NCBI RefSeq assembly: GCF_002865585.1
Contig: NZ_CP025581.1
Span: forward strand, 2,790,001-2,854,000
Direction: 5' to 3'
DNA: 64,000 nt
DNA from: Nocardioides houyundeii
Lineage (GTDB): Bacteria > Actinomycetota > Actinomycetes > Propionibacteriales > Nocardioidaceae
Position 1 is the stretch's first letter; every line of letters begins with the position of its first letter. Below, one piece after another: positions 48,142 to 58,013 of this stretch. The position numbers and the translations under genes are program-made. Under the pieces are notes generated by a model that saw only the letters and a list, made by a program, of their open reading frames with translations, ran no database searches and was not told the DNA's origin.

Positions 48142-48978
48142 GTGAGCGATCGCCGGGAGCAGCGCCGCCGCGCGCACTGGTTGGAGGCTCAGCTCCGAGA
48201 GCTCGACCGGCTGGACGCCCGGCACGGACTGGGCGCTAGCCCCTTCACCGTCGAGCAGCGCCGGCCTCGGCGCACCTACGGCCCCGCACTGCTCGGCCTC
48301 ACGGTGGCGATGGTGCTCCTGGTCGCGGCCTTCCTCACCTCCGCCGACCCGCAGGTGGCGCGCGTGCGGGAGCTGTTCGGCATCGAGGTCGCCCCGACCG
48401 GCGACGTGCCCGGCGCCCACTACACGTTCATGCAGCACCAGCAGGGGTCACCGGAGCCGATCGGCTACGACCCGTGCACGCCGATCCGCTACGAGATCAA
48501 CGCGACCGGCGCGCCAGAGGACTACCTGGAGTACGTCGAGACCTCGGTGGAGCGGGTCAGCGAGGCCAGCGGCCTGGTGTTCGAGTACGTGGGGCTCACC
48601 GACTCCCGCAACTTCGACCTCGACGGCGACGCGGCGGGCCGGCCCCCGGTGCTGGTCGGCTGGGCCACCGAGGACGAGTACGAGCCCCTGGCCGGCAACG
48701 TGGCCGGGGTCGCCGGGAGCGCGTCGCTGCCGGTCTTCCCCGGCCACGCGCAGTACGTCACCGGCCGGGTCGTGCTCGACACCGAGGTCTTCGGCTCCTC
48801 CGACTTCACCGGCCACCAGCTGCAGCCGATCGTGGACCACGAGTTCGCCCACCTGGTCGGGCTCGACCACGTGGAGGACCCGGGCGAGCTGATGGACACC
48901 GACGGCACCGCGGTGACCAGGTTCGGCGAGGGCGACCTCGCCGGCCTCGCCCGCCTGGGCGGACTGCCCTGTCTGTAG
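48142..48978 (+). CDS. Membrane-anchored matrixin-like zinc metallopeptidase
   Basis: A 278-residue protein with a charged cytoplasmic N-terminus (about 45 residues), one transmembrane helix (PALLGLTVAMVLLVAAFL, about 48-66) and an outer catalytic domain. The metzincin zinc motif HEFAHLVGLDHV (HExxHxxGxxH) near residue 233 is followed by a Met-turn-like DPGELMDT. One Cys pair may be oxidised. Start: GTG 48142 with GGGGAGG upstream. It is probably an envelope protease; the substrate is unknown. It lies alone between merR (divergent) and the LLM operon. Confidence 0.85.
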   Translation: MSDRREQRRRAHWLEAQLRELDRLDARHGLGASPFTVEQRRPRRTYGPALLGLTVAMVLLVAAFLTSADPQVARVRELFGIEVAPTGDVPGAHYTFMQHQQGSPEPIGYDPCTPIRYEINATGAPEDYLEYVETSVERVSEASGLVFEYVGLTDSRNFDLDGDAAGRPPVLVGWATEDEYEPLAGNVAGVAGSASLPVFPGHAQYVTGRVVLDTEVFGSSDFTGHQLQPIVDHEFAHLVGLDHVEDPGELMDTDGTAVTRFGEGDLAGLARLGGLPCL

Positions 48979-49001
48979 CCCGGCCCGAGGGGTCTCTTGC
49001 T

Positions 49002-49041
49002 ACTGTGACACCGGTTACTGTGACAGTGGTTCTGTCACAGT
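49002..49041 (+). promoter_or_regulatory. Palindromic operator upstream of the LLM oxidoreductase operon
   Basis: A perfect 10-bp inverted repeat, ACTGTGACAG (49017-49026) and CTGTCACAGT (49032-49041), spaced by five bases. An extra direct copy of ACTGTGACA lies at 49002-49010. It sits 34-74 bases before the ATG, so bound protein would block or organise the promoter. The size suits a TetR-type repressor. No such regulator is encoded in the window. Confidence 0.7.
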
Positions 49042-49075
49042 CCGACGCGCCGCGCCCTACCCGAAGAGGATCCGA

Positions 49076-50116
49076 ATGAAGCTCTCCACGACGCTGATGT
49101 ACGACGGCAACCCGCGACAGGCGGCCGACACCGTCGCGTCGTACGAGCAGGCCGGGCTGGACACCGTGTGGGTGGCCGAGGCCTACGGCTTCGACTCCCC
49201 CACCCTGATGGGCTACCTGGCCGCCAAGACCGAGACGGTCGAGATCGGATCCGCGATCCTCAACATCTACTCCCGCACCCCGGGTGCGCTGCTGCAGACG
49301 GTGGCGGGGCTGGACAACGTCTCGGGCGGACGCGCCATCCTCGGTCTCGGGGCCTCGGGCCCGCAGGTGATCGAGGGCTTCCACGGCGTCCCCTACGCCA
49401 AGCCGCTGGGCCGTACCGCCGAGGTCATCGACCTGGTCCGCCGCGGCCTCAAGCGCGAGAAGCTGACCTCCGACGGCATCTTCCACCTGCCGCTGGACCG
49501 CGAGGACGGGGCGGTCACCGGCCTGGGCAAGCCGCTGAAGATCCTGACCCACCCGGAGCGGGACACGGTGCCGATCTTCATCGCCGCGCTGGGCCCCAAG
49601 AGCGTGGAACAGGCCGCGAGCATCGCCGACGGCTGGATCCCGCACCTGTTCCACCCCGAGAAGGCGCACCTGGTGTGGGGCGACGCGCTCCAGGCAGGCC
49701 GGGCCCAGCGCGCGGCCGACCTGGGGCCGCTGCAGATCACCGCCGGCGGGATGCTCGCCATCGGCGAGGGACCCGAGACCAAGGCGCTGCTCGACTTCGC
49801 CCGCCCGCTCTTCGCGCTCTACGTCGGCGGCATGGGCGCCAAGGGCAAGAACTTCTACAACGACGTCGCGAAGTCCTACGGCTACGAGCGCGAGGCCGAG
49901 GAGATCCAGGACCTCTACCTCTCGGGCAAGAAGAAGGAGGCCGAGGCCCTGATCCCCACCGACTGGCTCGAGGCGGCCAACCTGGTCGGGCCGGAGTCCT
50001 ACGTCAAGGAGCGGATCGCGGCCTTCGCCGAGGCCGGGGTCACCAGCCTCAACATCGTCCCGGTCACCGAGGACCCGCTGGACGCCATCGCCAAGGTGAA
50101 GGAGTGGGTCTCGTGA
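49076..50116 (+). CDS. LLM class F420-dependent oxidoreductase
   Basis: A 346-residue luciferase-like monooxygenase-fold enzyme. It has the typical N-terminus MKLSTTLMYDGNPRQAADTV, the VWVAEAYGFDSPTLMGYLAA segment, and SRTPGALLQTVAGLDNVSGGRAILGLGASG, which in F420-dependent members contacts the deazaflavin. It is co-transcribed and overlaps by four bases (GTGA) with an acyl-CoA dehydrogenase. This suggests a role in oxidation of a fatty or steroid-like acid, but F420 versus FMN use and substrate are inferred. Confidence 0.88.
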   Translation: MKLSTTLMYDGNPRQAADTVASYEQAGLDTVWVAEAYGFDSPTLMGYLAAKTETVEIGSAILNIYSRTPGALLQTVAGLDNVSGGRAILGLGASGPQVIEGFHGVPYAKPLGRTAEVIDLVRRGLKREKLTSDGIFHLPLDREDGAVTGLGKPLKILTHPERDTVPIFIAALGPKSVEQAASIADGWIPHLFHPEKAHLVWGDALQAGRAQRAADLGPLQITAGGMLAIGEGPETKALLDFARPLFALYVGGMGAKGKNFYNDVAKSYGYEREAEEIQDLYLSGKKKEAEALIPTDWLEAANLVGPESYVKERIAAFAEAGVTSLNIVPVTEDPLDAIAKVKEWVS

Positions 50117-51255
50117 CCTCGCCCGTCTTCGAGTCCGAGCACGAGGACTTCCGTCAGAGCGTCCGCACGTTCCTGGACAAGGAGGTCGTGCCGCACCACG
50201 CCCAGTGGGAGGCCGACGGGATCGTGCCCCGGGAGCTCTGGCGCAAGGCCGGGGCCGCGGGGCTGCTGTGCTTCGACGTGCCTGAGGAGTACGGCGGTCC
50301 GGGCATCGACGACTTCCGGTTCAACGTGATCGTCTCCGAGGAGGCGACCCGGGTCGGTGCGAGCGGCCCGGGCTTCTCCGTGCACACCGACATCATCGTG
50401 CCGTACCTGATCAGCCTGGGCACCGAGGAGCAGAAGCAGCGCTGGCTGCCCGGGTGCGTGTCGGGCGAGATCATCACCGCGATCGCGATGACCGAGCCGG
50501 GTGCGGGGTCGGACCTGCAGGGCATCCGGACCACGGCCGTGGACGCCGGCGACCACTACGTGCTCAACGGCTCCAAGACCTTCATCTCCAACGGCATCAA
50601 CGCCGACGTGGTGATCGTGGTGGCGCGCACCGACCCCGACGCCGGGCACCAGGGCATCAGCCTGCTGGTGGTGGAGCGCGGCATGGCGGGCTTCGAGCGA
50701 GGACGCAACCTGGACAAGATCGGCATGCACGCCCAGGACACCGCGGAGCTGTCGTTCAGCGACGTCCGGGTGCCCAAGGAGAACCTCCTCGGCGAGGCCG
50801 GGCAGGGCTTCATCTACCTGATGATGAACCTCCCCCAGGAGCGCCTGATCATCGGCGCCCAGGCGGTCGCGGCAGCCGAGTACGTCGTCGGGCTCTGCAT
50901 CGACTACGCCCGTGAGCGCGAGGCCTTCGGTCGACCGATCGGCAAGTTCCAGCACAACCGCTTCCTGCTGGCCGAGATGGCCACCGAGGCGCGAGTGGCT
51001 CGCGCCTTCCTCGACGACTGCCTGCGCAAGCACCTCGACAAGGAGCTGACGGCGGTGGACGCGGCGATGATCAAGTGGTGGGCCACCGAGCTCCAGAACA
51101 AGCTGGTCAACCAGGGCGTGCAGCTGCACGGCGGCTACGGCTACATGCGGGAGTACCCCATCGCCCGGGCCTACGTGGACAGCCGCATCTCCACGATCTA
51201 CGGAGGCACCACCGAGATCCAGAAGGAGATCATCGGCCGGTCGCTCGGCATCTGA
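50113..51255 (+). CDS. Acyl-CoA dehydrogenase
   Basis: A 380-residue FAD flavoprotein that introduces the alpha-beta double bond in acyl-CoA. Seen: IAMTEPGAGSDLQGI, the flavin-binding SKTFISNGINADV, AFGRPIGKFQHNRF, LHGGYGYMREYPIARAYVD and the C-terminal YGGTTEIQKEIIGRSLG. In the short/medium/long-chain branch the catalytic Glu sits in the last of these. It starts at GTG 50113, overlapping the LLM gene. Chain-length preference cannot be read from sequence. Confidence 0.95.
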   Translation: MTSPVFESEHEDFRQSVRTFLDKEVVPHHAQWEADGIVPRELWRKAGAAGLLCFDVPEEYGGPGIDDFRFNVIVSEEATRVGASGPGFSVHTDIIVPYLISLGTEEQKQRWLPGCVSGEIITAIAMTEPGAGSDLQGIRTTAVDAGDHYVLNGSKTFISNGINADVVIVVARTDPDAGHQGISLLVVERGMAGFERGRNLDKIGMHAQDTAELSFSDVRVPKENLLGEAGQGFIYLMMNLPQERLIIGAQAVAAAEYVVGLCIDYAREREAFGRPIGKFQHNRFLLAEMATEARVARAFLDDCLRKHLDKELTAVDAAMIKWWATELQNKLVNQGVQLHGGYGYMREYPIARAYVDSRISTIYGGTTEIQKEIIGRSLGI

Positions 51256-51341
51256 GTCGTCGGGGCCACAACTGGGTACCTACCGCACACGAAAGCCTTG
51301 ACGGGCCCGCCGCCGAGGCAGTGCATCGAGGAGATGGCCAC

Positions 51342-51572
51342 ATGACGACGACTCCGGACGAGCCGCTGAGCGACGACCAGATGAGCACCGAGCAGGGCGA
51401 CCTGACCGGCACGACCCCCGGCCTCGGCGACGCCGACGGAACCGACGCCGACGGGACGGACGGCACCGACGGCGACTCCGGCGACGCCGACGGCACCGAC
51501 TCGCACGACGCGGACGGGACCGACTCCGGTGACGCCGACGGGACCGACGGCACGGACGGCGCCGCGCTCTGA
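51342..51572 (+). CDS. Asp/Gly-repeat mini-protein, candidate modified peptide precursor
   Basis: A 76-residue, strongly acidic protein. The first 29 residues (starting MTTTPDEPLSDDQMSTEQGD) look like a leader. Residues 30-73 are a repeat with DADGTD occurring five times (30-35, 35-40, 48-53, 56-61, 64-69), 17 of 44 residues being Asp, and no Cys. D-x-D-G-x-D spacing resembles calcium-binding loops. ATG 51342 has GAGGAG eight bases upstream. The stop is two bases from the JmjC oxygenase start. I recognise no named family. A natural reading is a substrate of the downstream oxygenase, but a free-standing metal-binding peptide is also possible. Confidence 0.75.
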   Translation: MTTTPDEPLSDDQMSTEQGDLTGTTPGLGDADGTDADGTDGTDGDSGDADGTDSHDADGTDSGDADGTDGTDGAAL

Positions 51573-51574
51573 GC

Positions 51575-52678
51575 ATGCTCGACCTGCTGACCGGTGATGC
51601 CCAGGCCTTCCTCACCAAGACCTGGGCGTCACGGGTGCACGTGCACCACACCGAGCCGGCGGCGCTGACCGGTCTGCTGGGGCTGGCCGACGTCGACCGA
51701 CTGCTCACCTCCAGCGCCATCCGGACGCCCGCCGTCCGGGTCGCCCGGGACGGCGCGGTGCTGCCCGAGTCGGGCTACACCCGCGGCGGCAGCCTCGCCG
51801 GCCGTCCCCTGACCGGGCTGGTGGACCCGGCCAAGCTGCTGGGCCTGCTGGACGACGGCGCCACCGTGGTGCTGCAGGGCCTGCAGCGCTACTGGCCTCC
51901 GCTGGCGGACCTGGTGGCACAGCTCGAGCTGGAGCTCGGGCACCCGTGCCAGGCGAACGCCTACCTGACTCCTCCCGGCGCGCAGGGCTTCGCGGTGCAC
52001 AGCGACAGCCACGACGTGTTCGTGTTCCAGACCCACGGCACCAAGCTGTGGGAGATCGACGGCGCCGAGCTGCTGCTGGAGCCCGGAGTCGTGGCCTACC
52101 TCCCGACCGGGACTCCGCACGCCGCCCGCGCCCAGGAGTCGATGTCGCTGCACGTGACCCTGGGGATCAACCAGCTCACCTGGCGGGCCCTGGTCGAGCG
52201 GGCCGTGGCGGAGGCCGTGGACCAGGTGCCCGACACCCATCTGCCCGCTGGCTACCTCCAGGACCCGTCGGTGCTGGCCGAGGGCCTCGCGCCGCACCTG
52301 GCGGCCGTCGCGGACGCCGTACGCGCGGAGGCGCCCGGAGCCGTCGCGGAGCGGCAGGTACGCCGATTCCTCACCGGCCGACCGTCCCGGCTGGCCGGGT
52401 CGCTGGTGGACCGGGTCGGGCTGGCAGCGCTGGATCGCGGCACGCCGCTGGAGCGCCGGCCGGGGGTGCCGTGCGTCCTCGAGGATGCCGAGGACCGGCT
52501 CCGGGTGCTGCTGGGCGACCGGGTGCTCGTGGTGCCAGCCCGACTGCGACCCGCCCTGGAGGAGGTGGCGCGCCGCGACACCCTCGTCCCCGGCGATCTC
52601 GAGGGGGTCCTGGACCTCCCCAGCGCCGTGGTGCTGTGCCGCCGACTCGTCCGGGAGGGGCTGCTCCGGATTGCCTGA
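51575..52678 (+). CDS. JmjC/cupin_4-type Fe(II) 2-oxoglutarate oxygenase
   Basis: A 367-residue protein of the ribosomal-oxygenase-like cupin_4 branch (YcfD/RoxA, NO66). The double-stranded beta helix contains NAYLTPPGAQGFAVHSDSHD, with the iron ligands H142 and D144 and the third ligand H182 (LPTGTPHAAR). K157 (HGTKLWEID) sits where the family binds 2-oxoglutarate. The C-terminal 150 residues are helical and winged-helix-like, as in YcfD dimerisation/WH regions. Family members hydroxylate proteins. The tight spacing (2 bases from the repeat peptide, 1 base to the Fe-S-type gene) suggests a dedicated peptide substrate. Confidence 0.85.
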   Translation: MLDLLTGDAQAFLTKTWASRVHVHHTEPAALTGLLGLADVDRLLTSSAIRTPAVRVARDGAVLPESGYTRGGSLAGRPLTGLVDPAKLLGLLDDGATVVLQGLQRYWPPLADLVAQLELELGHPCQANAYLTPPGAQGFAVHSDSHDVFVFQTHGTKLWEIDGAELLLEPGVVAYLPTGTPHAARAQESMSLHVTLGINQLTWRALVERAVAEAVDQVPDTHLPAGYLQDPSVLAEGLAPHLAAVADAVRAEAPGAVAERQVRRFLTGRPSRLAGSLVDRVGLAALDRGTPLERRPGVPCVLEDAEDRLRVLLGDRVLVVPARLRPALEEVARRDTLVPGDLEGVLDLPSAVVLCRRLVREGLLRIA

Positions 52679-52679
52679 G

Positions 52680-53588
52680 ATGTTCCGCTGCTCCGTGGCC
52701 AGCCGGATCCGCGACGACGACCTGGCCGGCACCGCCTCCACGGTGCGCAGCTTCCTGCTGCTCCAGCACCCCGGGCCCTGGGGCGTGGACGCGCTGCGCG
52801 ACGCCCGGCTCCCCGACGGGCTCGGTGATCGGCTGCGCGCCGAGGCCCATCGCGCCCGTACCCGGGTGCTGCTCATCCGCCGGGCCGGGCGCAGCGCCGA
52901 CCGGGCGGTGCGGGTCTTCGCGGCACGAGTGGCCGGAGCAGACTCCTGGCTGGGCACGGCCACGCTCGACAGCATCGCCGAGGTGGCCGACCTCGACCTG
53001 GTGGCACTGGCCCGCGGCGAGCACGCGGGTCTGGAGACCCACGAGGAACCGGTGCTGGCGGTGTGCACCCACGGGCGCCACGACGTGTGCTGCGCCGAGC
53101 GCGGTCGGCCCATCGCGCGGGCACTCTCGGCCGACCCTGCCCTGGCGGACCAGGTGTGGGAGTGCTCCCACATCGGCGGCGACCGGTTCGCCGGCAACGT
53201 GCTGGTGCTGCCCCGAGGGCTCTACTACGGCGGCCTGGACCCCGACACCGCGCTCGAGGTCGGCCGCGCCCACCGCCGGGGCAGGCTGGTGCTGGAGAAC
53301 CTGCGCGGTCGGTCGGACCTGCCGATGGTCGTGCAGTCGGCCGAGATCGCCCTGCGCCACCACCTCGGGCTCACCGGCCTGGACGACGTGGTGCCGCTGG
53401 CACGCACCACCCAGGGCGACCGGACCACCGCCCGGTTCGCGGTCACTGCCGTGGGCCACCACCGGACCGAGGAGGCCGAGGTGGTGATGCGGCGGAGCTT
53501 CTCCGCAGAGCCCCATCGGCTCACCTGTGCCGCGGTGCGGCCCGACCCGGTGCCCCAGCACGAGGTCGTCACCATCTCGCTCGGCTGA
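52680..53588 (+). CDS. Apd1/sucrase-ferredoxin-like protein
   Basis: A 302-residue protein of the sucrase-ferredoxin-like (Apd1) family, whose yeast member binds a 2Fe-2S cluster through two Cys and two His in a thioredoxin-like domain. Here CTHGRHDVCC gives C129 and C137/C138, and CSHIGGDRFAGN gives H164. The second His position is Asp (D168), so cluster ligation may differ. No signal peptide. It could supply electrons to, or recycle iron for, the adjacent oxygenase. It starts at ATG 52680, one base after the oxygenase stop. Confidence 0.85.
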   Translation: MFRCSVASRIRDDDLAGTASTVRSFLLLQHPGPWGVDALRDARLPDGLGDRLRAEAHRARTRVLLIRRAGRSADRAVRVFAARVAGADSWLGTATLDSIAEVADLDLVALARGEHAGLETHEEPVLAVCTHGRHDVCCAERGRPIARALSADPALADQVWECSHIGGDRFAGNVLVLPRGLYYGGLDPDTALEVGRAHRRGRLVLENLRGRSDLPMVVQSAEIALRHHLGLTGLDDVVPLARTTQGDRTTARFAVTAVGHHRTEEAEVVMRRSFSAEPHRLTCAAVRPDPVPQHEVVTISLG

Positions 53589-53648
53589 CCTCCCGTCGTA
53601 CGCCGCGCCACCGGCGACGAGGCACCTAGGCACGACGCCCAAGAAATT

Positions 53649-53665
53649 TAGAACTTGTTACAAGT
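53649..53665 (+). promoter_or_regulatory. KstR-like operator upstream of the acyl-CoA ligase
   Basis: TAGAACTTGTTACA (53649-53662) fits the mycobacterial KstR motif TnnAACnnGTTnnA at every fixed position. It overlaps a second perfect dyad ACTTGT-T-ACAAGT (53653-53665). It lies in an unusually AT-rich stretch about 70 bases before the ATG of the acyl-CoA ligase gene. KstR is a TetR-type repressor of sterol/lipid catabolism in related actinobacteria; no kstR is in the window. Confidence 0.6.
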
Positions 53666-53734
53666 GTTTTGCTTGCGCCGACCGCGCACAGTGGTGAGAC
53701 TCACGTCACAACCACTGATGGAGGTCCACCACCC

Positions 53735-55590
<1,856 letters not shown>

Positions 55591-55609
55591 TCCCCCCGCC
55601 AGCACGACT

Positions 55610-55633
55610 CTAGTAATTCGACCTGATTACTAG
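55610..55633 (+). promoter_or_regulatory. Palindromic operator before the flavin monooxygenase operon
   Basis: CTAGTAAT (55610-55617) and ATTACTAG (55626-55633) form a perfect 8-bp inverted repeat with an 8-base spacer. It lies 90-113 bases before the GTG of the monooxygenase, directly after the acyl-CoA ligase gene. It is AT-rich against a GC-rich background. The shape fits a TetR, GntR or MarR dimer. No regulator gene is adjacent. Confidence 0.65.
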
Positions 55634-55722
55634 GGTCGCGCTCGCGGCGGATCTCCGGCGGGGTTACCTTTCTCCCCACCACCGGGGGACGCCTCCCCCG
55701 CCGATCACCAGGAGTCACCCCC

Positions 55723-57054
55723 GTGAGCGCCCCGTCCGGCACGTCCCCGCACACCCATGCCGTCATCGGCGCCGGGCCCACCGGCTTGGCCGCCGCCCGC
55801 AACCTCGCCAAGCGGGGTCTCCCCTGGACCGGCTACGAGCTGGCCCCCGGCGTGGGCGGGCTGTGGGACATCAGCGGGCCGCGCAGCACCGTCTACGACT
55901 CCGCACACCTGATCTCCTCGCGCACCACCACCGAGTTCACCGAGTTCCCGATGGCCCCCGGAGTCGCGGACTACCCCAGCCACCGCGAGCTGCTGCGCTA
56001 CTTCAACGACTTCGCCGACCACTTCGGCCTCCGCGACGGCTTCCGGTTCGGCACCCTGGTCACCGCGGTCGTGCCCGAGGGCGAGGACTGGCTGGTGACC
56101 AGCACCGGACCCGACGGCACCAGCCGCACCGAGCGGCACGCCAGCGTCCTGGTCGCCAACGGCACGCTGAGCGAGCCCGCGGTCCCGGACCTGCCCGGCT
56201 CCTTCGACGGCGAGCTCTTCCACACCAGCGCCTACAAGCGGGCCGAGGTCTTCGCGGGCAAGCGGGTGCTGATCATCGGCGCCGGCAACTCCGGCTGCGA
56301 CATCGCCGTCGACGCGGTGCACCACGCCGCCTCGGTCGACATCAGCGTCCGCCGTGGCTACTACTTCGTCCCCAAGTACCTCTTCGGTCGACCCTCCGAC
56401 ACCCTCAACCAGGGCAAGCCGCTGCCCGCGCGGATCAAGCAGGCGATCGACACCCGGGTGCTCAAGCTCTTCACCGGCGACCCGGTCCGCTTCGGCTTCC
56501 CCAAGCCCGACTACAAGATCTATGAGTCCCACCCGGTGGTGAACTCGCTGGTGCTGCACCACGTCGGCCACGGCGACATCCGGGTCCGGCCCGACATCGG
56601 CCGCCTGGACGGCGACGGGGTGGTCTTCGCCGACGGCGAGCGGGCGGGGTACGACGTGGTGGTGCTGGCCACCGGCTACCACCTGCACTATCCGTTCCTG
56701 GACCCTGCGCTGATCGACTGGGCCGGCCCGGGCACCGGGACGGCGCCCGACCTCTACCTCAACATCTTGCCCAGCAGCGCCCCCGGCCTCTTCGTGCTCG
56801 GCATGATCGAGGCCAGCGGGATCGGCTGGCAGGGGCGCTACGAGCAGGCCGAACTGGTGGCCGGCTACCTCGCGGCGCGCGCCGACCGACCGGAACGGGC
56901 CCGAGCGTTCGAGGAGCAGGTCCGCGGCCCGCGGCCTGACCTGAGCGGTGGCTACCACTACCTGGGACTGGAGCGGATGAGCTACTACGTCAACAAGGAC
57001 GCCTACCGCGGCGCCGTGCGCGCCGCGACCGAGAGCCTGGAGGCACCCCAGTGA
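55723..57054 (+). CDS. Flavin-containing monooxygenase-like NAD(P)/FAD oxidoreductase
   Basis: A 443-residue two-dinucleotide-binding flavoprotein. The FAD motif is HAVIGAGPTGLAAARNLAKR, the NADPH motif RVLIIGAGNSGCDIAVD, and between them FDGELFHTSAYK approximates the class B monooxygenase fingerprint F-x-G-x3-H-x3-[FY]. ATGYHLHYPFLD closes the fold. Class B enzymes oxygenate heteroatoms or ketones (Baeyer-Villiger). It starts at GTG 55723 and overlaps the transporter gene by four bases, so the substrate is probably what that transporter moves. Confidence 0.88.
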   Translation: MSAPSGTSPHTHAVIGAGPTGLAAARNLAKRGLPWTGYELAPGVGGLWDISGPRSTVYDSAHLISSRTTTEFTEFPMAPGVADYPSHRELLRYFNDFADHFGLRDGFRFGTLVTAVVPEGEDWLVTSTGPDGTSRTERHASVLVANGTLSEPAVPDLPGSFDGELFHTSAYKRAEVFAGKRVLIIGAGNSGCDIAVDAVHHAASVDISVRRGYYFVPKYLFGRPSDTLNQGKPLPARIKQAIDTRVLKLFTGDPVRFGFPKPDYKIYESHPVVNSLVLHHVGHGDIRVRPDIGRLDGDGVVFADGERAGYDVVVLATGYHLHYPFLDPALIDWAGPGTGTAPDLYLNILPSSAPGLFVLGMIEASGIGWQGRYEQAELVAGYLAARADRPERARAFEEQVRGPRPDLSGGYHYLGLERMSYYVNKDAYRGAVRAATESLEAPQ

Positions 57055-58013
57055 TCGCACCGCTGATCGCCGACCTGACGGTGCTGGTCGACGACGTCGA
57101 CAGCGTCAAGATCGCGTTCGAGGAGGGCTCGCTGACCACCCTCAAGATCGTCATCGGCGCCATCCTCTTCGGCATCGCGCTCGACACCAGGCTCGAGGAC
57201 TTCGCCCTCGCCCTGCGGCGCCCGGGCACCATCGCCATCGGCGTCATCGCTCAGTTCCTGCTGCTGCCCGCCCTCACCTTCGGGCTGACCCTGCTGCTCG
57301 ACGTGCGCGGCTCCGTCGCGCTGGGCATGATCCTGGTGGCGTGCTGCCCCCCGGGCAACGTGTCCAACATCCTGACCCACCGGGCCCGTGGCGACGTGGC
57401 GCTCTCGGTCTCCATGACCGCGGTCGGCAACGTGCTGGCGATCTTCCTGATGCCCCTCAACGTGGCCTTCTGGGGCGCCCTGCACCCGACCGGCAAGGAG
57501 GTGCTGGAGGACATCGAGCTCTCCGCGGTGGACATGCTGGTCGAGATCGGCCTGGTCATCGGGATCCCGTTCGCGGCCGGCATCGCCATCGCCCGGCTCT
57601 GGCCCGCGATCGCCTCGCGCGCCGGGAAGGTCGTCGGCCCGGTGGCCTTCCTCGGGCTAGGTGCGGTGATCGTGGTCGGCGTGGCCAACAACTGGTCCAT
57701 CTTCGTCGACCACATCGGCGTCGTGGTGCTGGCGGTCTTCGCGCACGACGCTCTCGCCCTGCTGCTGGGCTACGGGATCGCCAGGGCCACCAGGCTGCCC
57801 CCGGCCAGCACGAAGGCGATGACCTTCGAAGTCGGCATCCGCAACGCCGGACTGGGGCTGCTGCTCGTCTTCACCTACTTCGACGGCCTCGGCGGCATGG
57901 CCCTGGTCGCCGCCTGGTGGGGCATCTGGGACATCATCGCCGGCCTCGCGGTGGCGCAGTGGTGGCGCCACCGGTCCCGCTCCGACTCCCCGGCCGAAAG
58001 GGCTCTGGCATGA
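57051..58013 (+). CDS. Bile acid:sodium symporter (BASS) family transporter
   Basis: A 320-residue membrane protein with nine to ten helices. CCPPGNVSNILTHRARGDVALS is the crossover-helix motif of BASS proteins, and FEVGIRNAGLGLLLVF the second one, where sodium and substrate bind. Bacterial members carry organic anions such as steroid acids, pantoate or keto acids. Both ends overlap neighbours by four bases (GTGA at the start, ATGA at the stop), tying it to the monooxygenase and the SDR. Confidence 0.9.
   Translation: MIAPLIADLTVLVDDVDSVKIAFEEGSLTTLKIVIGAILFGIALDTRLEDFALALRRPGTIAIGVIAQFLLLPALTFGLTLLLDVRGSVALGMILVACCPPGNVSNILTHRARGDVALSVSMTAVGNVLAIFLMPLNVAFWGALHPTGKEVLEDIELSAVDMLVEIGLVIGIPFAAGIAIARLWPAIASRAGKVVGPVAFLGLGAVIVVGVANNWSIFVDHIGVVVLAVFAHDALALLLGYGIARATRLPPASTKAMTFEVGIRNAGLGLLLVFTYFDGLGGMALVAAWWGIWDIIAGLAVAQWWRHRSRSDSPAERALA

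Noticed and set aside
51342..51572. Asp/Gly repeat gene as mere non-coding low-complexity DNA
   Set aside because: It has a good ribosome site, a proper stop two bases before the oxygenase gene, and codon-consistent repeats at the amino-acid level.
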